DNA of 18,522 nucleotides, from positions 1 through 18,522 of the forward strand of contig JAFCGF010000036.1 of NCBI GenBank assembly GCA_017608295.1, given 5' to 3'. This document shows, in pieces, positions 1 to 5,420 of the stretch. The notes under the pieces were generated by a model that worked only from the letters and a program-made list of their open reading frames with translations, had not been told where the DNA came from and did no database searches. Origin of the DNA: Candidatus Woesearchaeota archaeon. GTDB lineage: Archaea > Nanoarchaeota > Nanoarchaeia > Woesearchaeales > JAGVZT01. Position numbers and translations under genes: made by a program. Within the stretch, counting starts at the first letter, position 1. The number at the start of each line of letters is the position of its first letter.

Positions 1-121
1 CCACGGACACCGTTGGCCAGACGAGCCACATTATTACATCGTGGAGGACCTGGTCGAGTGCATCGTGGAGCATGTCGCGGTGAGCGACCGGCCTACATGG
101 ACACGGTATATTGACGCGTAA
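1..121 (+). CDS. 3' end of a hypothetical protein cut by the window edge
   Basis: An open frame begins at base 2 and runs without a stop to TAA at 119-121, giving 39 C-terminal residues that end RYIDA. The start lies outside the window. The gene is on the same strand as its neighbours and 30 bases upstream of the next start, the tight packing seen across the region. The residues are mixed acidic and aromatic with no motif I recognise, so no function is proposed. That it is coding is inferred from the open frame, the spacing and the position. Confidence 0.55.
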   Translation, partial: HGHRWPDEPHYYIVEDLVECIVEHVAVSDRPTWTRYIDA

Positions 122-151
122 CGAGCACAACACACAAGAGAGGCGGGAAAA

Positions 152-754
152 ATGAACATCAAGCACACACAGTCGGAAATTGACGCGAACGAGCGCGGCG
201 CGATCTATGTGGAACAGGGCAATATCAAGGTCTGGCAAGGTAACGATACTATCAGGGTAACGGACCTGACGAACGCCTTGGCGCGGGGCAAAACGTGCAA
301 GGAAGTCGCCGTGTCCGGGTGGAATAAGCCATGCGGCGCACTAAATTGCGTCAACGGGCGATATGCGGAGCTGCTTGCCGAGCACGCTGCCGATACAGAG
401 ATTGACGGGCTACAAGTGTACGTCACCGAGGCCGATGGCAAGCGGACATTTTCGCCCTTTGCCACGGGCCGCATATTGCCGCTCAAGTCCATACCGAAGA
501 AATGGACCGTGCCGAACGCCATTCGGGCACTGCTAAACGGGCAATATCGGGATCTGCGGTGTAATGGAGTTTACACGGACGATTACGCATATGATAACGC
601 CGTCAACTACAAGCGGGGCGTTATCGCCGATGCGGTAGCTTTCTGCGTGGACATCATCGAGCGTCCGTCCGGGTGGTGGGTATCCGAGCGTGACGGCAAG
701 GTTAGTATTTGCTGTCACTCGTTTGATTCTAACGAGTTCGCAATTGCCCTGTAA
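152..754 (+). CDS. Hypothetical 200-aa phage protein
   Basis: The ATG at 152 follows a purine-rich GAGAGGCGG sequence at a usable SD distance. The product is 200 residues with no signal peptide or membrane segment. Cysteines are scattered (residues near 49, 62, 66 and two adjacent ones near the C-terminus), and the last third contains a Trp-Trp pair followed by a short beta-rich stretch. I do not recognise the family. The stop codon lies inside a small hairpin (745-760) and a 66-base gap follows before the XRE gene, so this may be the last gene of an upstream transcription unit or simply a member of the same operon. Confidence 0.75.
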   Translation: MNIKHTQSEIDANERGAIYVEQGNIKVWQGNDTIRVTDLTNALARGKTCKEVAVSGWNKPCGALNCVNGRYAELLAEHAADTEIDGLQVYVTEADGKRTFSPFATGRILPLKSIPKKWTVPNAIRALLNGQYRDLRCNGVYTDDYAYDNAVNYKRGVIADAVAFCVDIIERPSGWWVSERDGKVSICCHSFDSNEFAIAL

Positions 755-775
755 AGGGCACTCAGAGCCTCTGAG
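745..775 (+). promoter_or_regulatory. Two adjacent palindromes upstream of the XRE regulator
   Basis: TGCCCT (745-750) and AGGGCA (755-760) pair perfectly around GTAA, a GNRA-type loop that contains the upstream stop codon. Immediately after, CTCAGAG (761-767) and CTCTGAG (769-775) form a perfect 15-bp palindrome around one C. There is no U-tract, so a simple intrinsic terminator is unlikely. The position 46 bases ahead of a helix-turn-helix gene makes the 15-bp palindrome a candidate operator for that protein. As RNA, the pair could also be tandem hairpins protecting an mRNA end. The palindromes are seen directly; the roles are inferred. Confidence 0.5.
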
Positions 776-820
776 AGGCGACGAAACGGGGAACGGGAAC
801 ACTGGCACGGAGGAAAGACA

Positions 821-1075
821 ATGAGCGATAAGTTTATTCTGGACGGGCACAAGGCGGTACCGCATAGTCGGAAGAATGTCGCCTTGGTTGCCGCAATAGC
901 AAGACGGGGTATCACCGGCCAGCAACTGGCTGAAATCTGTGAACTGCACCCCATGACAATCAGCGGACTCGTCAACCGCAAGCAGTGGCCTCGTCTCAAG
1001 ACGGCGCAGGCCATTGCACACGCGCTGGGCATGTCCGTTGCGGACCTGTTTTTGTCGGAAGAGGGGGCACTATAA
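821..1075 (+). CDS. XRE/Cro-CI family helix-turn-helix DNA-binding protein
   Basis: The ATG at 821 follows a strong GGAGGAAAG site. The 84-residue product has a five-helix XRE domain at about residues 28-78: GITGQQLAEICELHPMTISG forms helices 2 and 3, followed by LKTAQAIAHALGMSVADLF, the typical end of this fold. The protein is little more than the DNA-binding domain, as in Cro-like or small excision/early regulators, with no cleavage or oligomerisation domain of the CI type. It sits directly downstream of twin palindromes that could be its operator. It transcribes with the genes downstream; no divergent partner is visible. Confidence 0.9.
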   Translation: MSDKFILDGHKAVPHSRKNVALVAAIARRGITGQQLAEICELHPMTISGLVNRKQWPRLKTAQAIAHALGMSVADLFLSEEGAL

Positions 1076-1078
1076 CCG

Positions 1079-1318
1079 ATGCAAACTGAACTACCAGAAA
1101 AACCGGCGAGCGGCAGTGTCGCGCTGAGTAGCCGAGGGGTAAAAGTCACATTGCAGGGCACGGGTCAGCAGTCCGAGTTTGGCGAGCGCAAGTACCGGCT
1201 CAGGTATCCGGCTCGGCTGGATGGGCAATGGCACATGCCCGCGAGCGTTGGCGACGGTCTGTTTACGCGGGACGAGTTGCACGCCGAGGGGTACAGGGCA
1301 ACTGGAGGTGTCGAGTGA
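1079..1318 (+). CDS. Hypothetical 79-aa protein
   Basis: The ATG at 1079 lies three bases after the XRE stop, and the TGA overlaps the next ATG (TGATG at 1316-1320), so it is almost certainly translated within the operon. The only SD-like sequence is a GAGGGGG stretch inside the end of the XRE gene. The 79-residue product is basic in the middle and ends GGVE. I recognise no domain. Its coding status rests on position and coupling rather than on homology. Confidence 0.65.
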   Translation: MQTELPEKPASGSVALSSRGVKVTLQGTGQQSEFGERKYRLRYPARLDGQWHMPASVGDGLFTRDELHAEGYRATGGVE

Positions 1319-1632
1319 TGTACGTTTACTCAGGGAATTGCCGGAAATGCGAGACGGGTTTGCCGACCGGGTTGACTGACATAGTGGGCAAGCCATTGTT
1401 CACTGGCGATATAGTGGTGATTTACACGGAAGACAACGATGGGAAATTGAGCTATTTTCCAGACGACTTAACCGTGGTGGTTATTGACCAGTGGCAAAGT
1501 TTCGCAAACGGGACTCACGTTTTGCGAGAAGCGCAAGGGGCACCGTTCGTGATGGGCATTAAAGACGCCGTAAATGCGCGGCTTAACGAAATCGCGGCCA
1601 ACACGCGGCCAGAAAAGGGAGAAGTCGAATGA
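1318..1632 (+). CDS. Hypothetical 104-aa protein, weakly YopX-like
   Basis: The frame is open from an earlier ATG at 1228, but I choose 1318: it has a strong GGAGGTG site (1304-1310) seven bases upstream and overlaps the previous stop by one base, whereas 1228 would overlap the previous gene by 91 bases. The 104-residue protein has an N-terminal Cys-x-x-Cys (NCRKC) and the phrase TDIVGKPLFTGDIVVIYTED, which resembles the 'D..G..IYEGDIV' core of phage YopX-like proteins. That resemblance is partial, so the family call is tentative. The stop overlaps the next start as ATGA. Confidence 0.75.
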   Translation: MYVYSGNCRKCETGLPTGLTDIVGKPLFTGDIVVIYTEDNDGKLSYFPDDLTVVVIDQWQSFANGTHVLREAQGAPFVMGIKDAVNARLNEIAANTRPEKGEVE

Positions 1633-2468
1633 AATACCACGAAACACCGAAGGGCGAGCTGGTACGGGACGATCAACTGACGGACGTTGAGCTGCCACCG
1701 CAACCGGATAACGGGCAGCTATGGGCAAAAGGCTTTCACTACAAAGGGGAGGCTTATCCGAGAGTGCCAGCAGTGGGCGACGAGATGTGGGCTGACCCCA
1801 TACATCCGAACCTGATCCGTGACTGCGAGCCCGTTCCAGACGCATTCCTCTATCATGGTCTGCGTTGGATAATCGAAAACCTAGCGCGGGAGGTCGAGTT
1901 GCCGCCGAAGCCTGACGCGGAGGAGCTGCGGGCAAAAGGGTACAGGCTCAAAGAGGTTCATCCGAGGGTGCCGGTCGAGGGCGTAGATGCGTGGGTCTGG
2001 GTCGGGCTGGATGGCAGCTTGTGCATCTATGGGCCTGGAAGCTCTCACTCGTCCCTTTACCACGGCCTGCGGTGGATAGTCGAGGAGATCCCCGCGCAGA
2101 TCGAGACGCCGCCGGAAGGGCTGCCGGAGGATTACTACCACAAGTACGAGGTAACTCATGCAGTCGGAACCATCGGCAAAGTCCTGCCGGACATGCCAGA
2201 TGCGCCGGAGGGGTTTTTCTTTCTGCGGGCGAGAGAGACGCAGGGCGCGTTGAGCGTACTAACGCCCAAGGGGTTTCATTATAACTGCCTGTCTTTTGTT
2301 GCAGACGACCCGAACTACGCCGGGCTGTACGACGCGAAGGGGCGGTATATGGCGGGCGATCCGATGTGGGATGGTGATGGCAGTGACGATCTGTGGCAAG
2401 GATATTACAAAGGACGCACCCTAGTCCGGCCAGCATTCGTGATGTTCAGGAAGGACGGCGGGGAATGA
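1629..2468 (+). CDS. Hypothetical 279-aa protein with two tandem 69-residue repeats
   Basis: The ATG at 1629 overlaps the upstream stop by four bases and follows a GGGAGAAG site. The protein contains a clear internal duplication with a period of 69 residues: residues 20-85 and 89-154 both begin VELPP(Q/K)PD, continue (W/R)AKG(F/Y) and (H/Y)PRVP, and end LYHGLRWI(I/V)E. A third, weaker unit may follow, with ETPPEGLPED and later PKGFHYN. The C-terminal part is Gly- and Trp-rich and ends FVMFRKDGGE. There are no membrane segments. I do not recognise the family, and the repeats suggest a binding or scaffold role. Confidence 0.8.
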   Translation: MKYHETPKGELVRDDQLTDVELPPQPDNGQLWAKGFHYKGEAYPRVPAVGDEMWADPIHPNLIRDCEPVPDAFLYHGLRWIIENLAREVELPPKPDAEELRAKGYRLKEVHPRVPVEGVDAWVWVGLDGSLCIYGPGSSHSSLYHGLRWIVEEIPAQIETPPEGLPEDYYHKYEVTHAVGTIGKVLPDMPDAPEGFFFLRARETQGALSVLTPKGFHYNCLSFVADDPNYAGLYDAKGRYMAGDPMWDGDGSDDLWQGYYKGRTLVRPAFVMFRKDGGE

Positions 2469-2665
2469 ACGAAGGCGAAAAGAACGGACGGGCAAAGCTG
2501 ACTCGGGCTGACGTGGCGACGATCCGCGAGGAGTCGGCCAAGGGTGTGCGGGGGTGGTGTACGGATCTGGCCAAGTGGTACGGCGTGAGTCCGAGCACTG
2601 TTAGCCGGGCTGCGCGGTCGCTGTGCTGGAAAGAAGAAAAGGAGACCGACAATGGCAACACGTAG
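2465..2665 (+). CDS. Small DNA-binding protein like homing-endonuclease DNA-binding modules
   Basis: I choose the ATG at 2465 because it overlaps the upstream stop as ATGA and follows a GGACGGCGGGG sequence; an in-frame ATG at 2393 lies deep in the previous gene. The 66-residue product reads GEKNGRAKLTRADVATIREE, then DLAKWYGVSPSTVSRAARSLCW. This is the 'NGxAKLT..DV..IR ... YGVS.STVSRI..G..W' pattern found at the ends of phage HNH homing endonucleases and in free-standing small phage proteins. No HNH nuclease motif is present, so it is probably a stand-alone DNA-binding module or the remnant of a homing endonuclease. Confidence 0.85.
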   Translation: MNEGEKNGRAKLTRADVATIREESAKGVRGWCTDLAKWYGVSPSTVSRAARSLCWKEEKETDNGNT

Positions 2666-2966
2666 AATCGAAATAGACTTCGCTGTACCAGTAGAATTGA
2701 GCAGTAGCGACTGCGGGGATTTGGCCGATATCGCACAGCGCATAGCCAAGGCGAATGTGCCAGAGGGCCATGTACATTGGTGCTTCGGGCAAGGAAGCAA
2801 GCCAATATGGTCCAAGGCGGACGCCGTGTTTTTAGGCAAGACGCCTGACGCAAACGCGCCCGACCAAGGCGAGCCGGGATTCGATGATGATGTGTTCTAC
2901 ATCGAGACGGCATGTCGTAAGGCGTATCCGAAAGAACAAGAGGGAGATGCAAACGATGCACATTGA
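2652..2966 (+). CDS. Hypothetical 104-aa acidic protein
   Basis: The ATG at 2652 follows AGGAGACCGAC and overlaps the previous gene by 14 bases. The product opens with a beta-strand-like segment, RRIEIDFAVPVEL, and its second half is rich in Asp and Glu. It has three cysteines (near residues 21, 44 and 88) and no membrane segment. I recognise no family. Its last residues, QEGDANDAH, are encoded by the same DNA that serves as the SD region of the next gene, and closely related junction DNA is used again at 3275-3295. Confidence 0.75.
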   Translation: MATRRIEIDFAVPVELSSSDCGDLADIAQRIAKANVPEGHVHWCFGQGSKPIWSKADAVFLGKTPDANAPDQGEPGFDDDVFYIETACRKAYPKEQEGDANDAH

Positions 2967-3286
2967 TAAATACAAGGTGGCAGAGGGTGGATACGCAGAC
3001 GGAGACGAGACGTACTTTGCAACAGCACGCGAGTTTCTGGTGGAAAGCGTGCTCGGCTGGTGCGGGTGTGGCAGGCCGGACGATGTGCTTATGTTTGTGC
3101 GGGATGTGCTTAGGAGCATACTGCATAGGCGGAAAGTGATTGGCTGGTACGGCATGGAGTATTTCGTGTACTACGTGCTTGAGGAAAAAGGGCTGATCGA
3201 ACATGGCTGCGGGCTGCCTGGCTGGCTCACGGACAAGGGGCAAGATCTGCTTGACGACCTGAACGAGTGGGCGCAACAAGAGGGAG
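2935..3286 (+). repeat. 12-bp direct repeat at two successive gene junctions
   Basis: AACAAGAGGGAG lies at 2935-2946 and 3275-3286. After the first, ATG then CAAACGATG follows, and after the second CAAACAATG, so the second is like the first with three bases removed. Each copy encodes QEG near the end of the upstream protein and provides the SD for the next gene (2956 and 3293). Confidence 0.7.
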
Positions 3287-3303
3287 CAAACAATGACACC
3301 TGA
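2956..3303 (+). CDS. Hypothetical 115-aa protein
   Basis: The frame is open from 2884, but the best start is the ATG at 2956, nine bases after GGGAG (2942-2946); an ATG at 2947 directly abuts this site. The 115-residue product has a Cys-Gly-Cys near residue 34, a helical segment with VLMFVRDVLRSILHRR, and a C-terminal WLTDKGQDLLDDLNEW. This last part resembles the 'LT.KG...L' end of winged-helix folds, but the match is weak. The upstream overlap is 11 bases and the downstream one is also 11. Confidence 0.75.
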   Translation: MHIDKYKVAEGGYADGDETYFATAREFLVESVLGWCGCGRPDDVLMFVRDVLRSILHRRKVIGWYGMEYFVYYVLEEKGLIEHGCGLPGWLTDKGQDLLDDLNEWAQQEGANNDT

Positions 3304-3481
3304 GCAACGCGACAAGATAGCCGAGGCCCAACGCGACATCAATACAGTAGAGATCCAACGCAGCATCCAGAAACTCTCGGACCTGCTCAAAGACATCCTG
3401 CTATGGGTGTTGATCGGGTTTGCGTTCAATGTCGTGATGTTCTGGGTATTGTACCGGGCAATAACGGGAGGCACGCAATGA
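3293..3481 (+). CDS. Small single-pass membrane protein (62 aa)
   Basis: The ATG at 3293 follows AGAGGGAGCAAAC. The first 33 residues are charged and helical, probably an amphipathic or coiled-coil helix. They are followed by one membrane segment at about residues 35-57, ILLWVLIGFAFNVVMFWVLY. The product is too short for an enzyme. It is followed with ATGA coupling by another, even smaller membrane peptide, and the pair could form a holin-like or membrane-modulating unit, although nothing in the sequence proves that. Confidence 0.75.
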   Translation: MTPEQRDKIAEAQRDINTVEIQRSIQKLSDLLKDILLWVLIGFAFNVVMFWVLYRAITGGTQ

Positions 3482-3567
3482 ATCGTGATGACTGGCTGGA
3501 TAGGGCGATAATGATAGTGGTGGCAATACTGGCGATAGCAGCCTGGGCATTCACATGCACGCTGTAG
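3478..3567 (+). CDS. Tiny membrane peptide (29 aa)
   Basis: The ATG at 3478 overlaps the previous stop by four bases and follows GGGAGGCACGCA. The 29 residues are a charged start, MNRDDWLDRA, followed by a single hydrophobic helix, IMIVVAILAIAAWAFTCTL. The TAG at 3565-3567 runs directly into the GGAGG that serves the next gene. The strong SD, translational coupling and clean membrane helix support a real gene despite its length. Confidence 0.65.
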   Translation: MNRDDWLDRAIMIVVAILAIAAWAFTCTL

Positions 3568-3581
3568 GAGGCAAAACGAAT

Positions 3582-3932
3582 ATGCGATACGTCGTAATAG
3601 CGTACGACCCGGCTCAGGAGTTGACCGACACGTACTACGTCATAGCCGCCGACCGGGGTAAGGCGCGTGATTTCGTGCGGAAAGTCAGGCCGACCAGCGA
3701 TGTCGTGCTCGTGGTGGACGAGGAAATGGTGGCTATATGGTTAGTCGTCCTAATTGACACGTTGCCGAGTATATGCCACAACTCCATGCGGCAGGCTGTG
3801 AAGCGGCAGTTCGGTGACGTGCGGGAAAGGGATGAGACGTGGACCCTTGAGGGCGGCAACCGCATAACTTTTCGGCACGACACGATGGGCAGCAAGTACG
3901 AGGCGGGACCATGTGAGCGGGAGAAAGATTAG
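3582..3932 (+). CDS. Hypothetical 116-aa protein
   Basis: I choose the ATG at 3582, ten bases after AGGAGG (3566-3571); an in-frame ATG at 3555 lies within the upstream membrane peptide gene. The N-terminus MRYVVIAYDPAQELTDTYYV looks like the first strand of an alpha/beta fold. The rest has a hydrophobic strand near residues 48-58 and ends with a charged tail. No recognisable motif is present. It is the last gene before a 223-bp gap that contains a promoter and a structured leader. Confidence 0.7.
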   Translation: MRYVVIAYDPAQELTDTYYVIAADRGKARDFVRKVRPTSDVVLVVDEEMVAIWLVVLIDTLPSICHNSMRQAVKRQFGDVRERDETWTLEGGNRITFRHDTMGSKYEAGPCEREKD

Positions 3933-3944
3933 CAAACTTTTCGC

Positions 3945-3973
3945 TTGACTCGCAGGTGCGGGTGAGCGATGAT
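3945..3973 (+). promoter_or_regulatory. Probable sigma-70-type promoter
   Basis: TTGACT at 3945-3950 matches the -35 consensus at five of six positions and is separated by exactly 17 bases from GATGAT at 3968-3973, a weak -10 with four of six matches. It lies in the largest non-coding gap of the rightward block, just after a stop codon, and would start transcription near 3980. Two copies of GGACACACA (3983-3991 and 3994-4002) follow at an 11-base period, possibly a binding site near the transcript start. The activity is inferred. Confidence 0.5.
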
Positions 3974-4024
3974 CGTGCGCAAGGACACACAATGGACACA
4001 CACAAAGCCATTACACTTTTGAGT

Positions 4025-4109
4025 AGCCGGGTGCCAGCCAGCCGCCCAACCTTAGGGCGCGGTCTCCTGTTTGTTGTTGTGTGTCATACAGGACCAGCGG
4101 CACCCGGCT
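4025..4109 (+). promoter_or_regulatory. Structured RNA leader with a three-way-junction fold
   Basis: A perfect 11-bp inverted repeat, AGCCGGGTGCC (4025-4035) and GGCACCCGGCT (4099-4109), encloses 63 bases that themselves hold two hairpins. CGCCC (4043-4047) pairs with GGGCG (4055-4059) across a 7-base loop, and TCCTGT (4065-4070) pairs with ACAGGA (4088-4093), extendable by two G-C pairs. This makes a compact three-way junction in the 5' leader downstream of the promoter at 3945, ending 46 bases before the next start. It matches no riboswitch or ribozyme consensus I know. It could be a cis-regulatory element, a processed small RNA or a protein-binding site. Confidence 0.55.
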
Positions 4110-4155
4110 CTCCCATTCTCATTCTTGCCGAGCAACCTGAACATCGAGGATCGGC

Positions 4156-4389
4156 ATGAGCGAATTGGGAAGAGACGATAACTGCATCAGACGAGATTGG
4201 GAGCGGCAACAGTATAAAGATTTCGACGCGGAGATTGTAAATATCCTTCGCCGATTACAAGATATGATCGCAATGCGAGAAACGGAGCTTCAAGATCGAG
4301 AACGCGACATAGAACGCATAAGAGCAGTCTTGCGGGAACGCGTCATGCAGATAATCAATCCAACCCGAACAGGAAAGGACCAGCGATGA
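4156..4389 (+). CDS. Coiled-coil protein (77 aa)
   Basis: The ATG at 4156 follows GAGGA at 4146-4150. The 77-residue product is almost wholly charged helix. From about residue 25 to 68 there is a heptad-like pattern with leucine, isoleucine and methionine spaced among Arg and Glu (for example LQDMIAMRETELQDRERDIE), which predicts a coiled coil. It is the first gene after the structured leader, so it may be the gene most directly controlled by it. No specific family is recognised. The stop overlaps the next start as ATGA. Confidence 0.75.
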   Translation: MSELGRDDNCIRRDWERQQYKDFDAEIVNILRRLQDMIAMRETELQDRERDIERIRAVLRERVMQIINPTRTGKDQR

Positions 4390-4604
4390 TTGACTGCCCG
4401 AAAACCAAGGCAGAGGCGAAGGCATGCAAATACGGCGAATGGGCTGGCTGGCCGAGGGGCATGGCTTATAACCCGGCGTGCTGCGCGTATGAGATATGGG
4501 AAGACATGCATAGCTTCCAATGCAGCCGCAAGAACGGGCACGGGCCGGACGGGTTGTACTGCAAGCAGCACGCGAAGATGATTGAACGAAAGGAAGACCG
4601 ATGA
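4386..4604 (+). CDS. Small Cys/His-rich, probably zinc-binding phage protein
   Basis: The ATG at 4386 follows AGGAAAGGACC and overlaps the upstream stop. The 72-residue protein contains C4, C14, an adjacent pair near residue 32, and the C-terminal pattern QCSRKNGHGPDGLYCKQHAK. This pattern is one I know from many small uncharacterised phage proteins, where a preceding CAYE segment and the C...YCKQH segment are conserved. The four Cys/His ligands suggest a small zinc knuckle, perhaps binding nucleic acid or a host protein. The function is unknown. It is coupled to the first of three paralogous genes. Confidence 0.8.
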   Translation: MIDCPKTKAEAKACKYGEWAGWPRGMAYNPACCAYEIWEDMHSFQCSRKNGHGPDGLYCKQHAKMIERKEDR

Positions 4605-4792
4605 GCAGGCGTGAAACAAGGTGGCTCGTGACAACGGCAACCGGGTCTGTAGTACCCGTAGTCGCGGACAGTTGGCGGGTATTCGACAAGCATAACGCGA
4701 CATTCAGCCGGGACAACGTCGTGATAGCCGATTTCCGGGGCTTCGTTGCGGTAGTGCGGGATGACGCGGACAAAGGAAAGGACGAACAATGA
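4601..4792 (+). CDS. Tandem paralogue 1 (63 aa), domain only
   Basis: The ATG at 4601 overlaps the upstream stop and follows GAAAGGAAG. The 63 residues carry just the shared domain: TRWLVTTATGSVVPVVADSW near the start and RDNVVIADFRGFVAVV at residues 38-52, ending DKGKDEQ. The same pattern, WxV followed by EVIA/EVVAD and by RDGKIIADFRDYVSAV, appears in the next two proteins. This copy lacks the N-terminal coiled coil and Lys-Pro linker they carry. The domain family is not one I recognise; it looks like a small beta-rich module. Confidence 0.75.
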   Translation: MSRRETRWLVTTATGSVVPVVADSWRVFDKHNATFSRDNVVIADFRGFVAVVRDDADKGKDEQ

Positions 4793-5088
4793 AGAAGAAG
4801 CGCGAAATGCAGAAAGAGATTGAACTGCTACAGGCCGCATCGGAGTGCCAAGTACGCGAAATCCTATCTCTAAAGGAGGCAATAGCCGAGTTGAAGCCGA
4901 AGCCGAAGCCGCCAGAACTCAAAACGTGGCGCGTAGTTCAGCAAGCAAACCGCCAGACGGAAGTGATCGCAGAAGAGGCGAAAATAACAGGGGCAGACAT
5001 TACTCTCTACCGAGACGGCAAGATAATTGCCGATTTCAGGGACTATGTTTCGGCGGTGCAGGTAGACAAGGGAAAGGACGGAGAATGA
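4789..5088 (+). CDS. Tandem paralogue 2 (99 aa): coiled coil, KPKPKP linker, shared domain
   Basis: The ATG at 4789 follows AAAGGAAAGGAC. Residues 1-35 are a charged coiled-coil-like helix starting MKKKREMQKEIELLQ, residues 36-42 are a Lys-Pro linker, and residues 46-91 are the domain shared with both neighbours: KTWRVVQQ, TEVIAEEA and YRDGKIIADFRDYVSAV. The C-terminus VDKGKDGE mirrors the end of the first copy. Its start region is close to 90% identical at the DNA level to that of copy 3, so the duplication is recent enough to be seen in bases. Confidence 0.8.
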   Translation: MKKKREMQKEIELLQAASECQVREILSLKEAIAELKPKPKPPELKTWRVVQQANRQTEVIAEEAKITGADITLYRDGKIIADFRDYVSAVQVDKGKDGE

Positions 5089-5420
5089 AGAAGCGCAAAA
5101 TGCAGGAAGAGATTGATAGGCTGGGCCACAAGGTGACAGTCCTGATTGAACTACACGAGAAGCAGGCGGCGACCATAGCCGCCCTGACGCCACCGAAGCC
5201 GAAGCCGAAACCGAAAACGTGGCTCGTGACGGACGCGGCGCTCAATATCACCGAAGTCGTAGCGGACCGGCACTCGGAGTATAACGGCGGCCTTATCTTT
5301 TGGCGGGGCAGCGAGCCACCACGCCTCTTTGAGGACTCTCCCGATAGCGCGGCGGTTGCCCGGTTTGCGAATTACACAAAGGTGATACTGAAAGGAACGG
5401 ACAATGACAGCACCGAATGA
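5085..5420 (+). CDS. Tandem paralogue 3 (111 aa): coiled coil, KPKPKP linker, divergent domain
   Basis: I choose the ATG at 5085, coupled to the upstream stop and following GGGAAAGGACGG; an in-frame ATG at 4845 would overlap paralogue 2 almost completely. The protein starts MKKRKMQEEID, has a Lys-Pro linker at residues 38-44 and then the shared domain, KTWLVTDAALNITEVVADRH. Its second half is longer and less conserved (SEPPRLFEDSPDSAAVARFA) than in copies 1 and 2. It overlaps the start of the ERF gene by 17 bases, so it is probably co-translated with the recombination module. Confidence 0.8.
   Translation: MKKRKMQEEIDRLGHKVTVLIELHEKQAATIAALTPPKPKPKPKTWLVTDAALNITEVVADRHSEYNGGLIFWRGSEPPRLFEDSPDSAAVARFANYTKVILKGTDNDSTE

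Noticed and set aside
2446..3474. Long open frame on the minus strand (342 codons)
   Set aside because: It lies across five well-supported rightward genes with SDs and coupled starts, and its translation is rich in Arg, His, Pro and Ser with no domain, as expected of a shadow frame.
3956..4159. Rightward open frame of 67 codons across the structured leader
   Set aside because: It starts with a GTG without a good SD inside the promoter, overlaps the 11-bp stem, and its product has no recognisable feature; the base pairing better explains the region.
4845..5084. Extension of paralogue 3 to an ATG at 4845
   Set aside because: It would overlap paralogue 2 almost fully, and the ATG at 5085 has the same SD and N-terminal pattern as paralogue 2.
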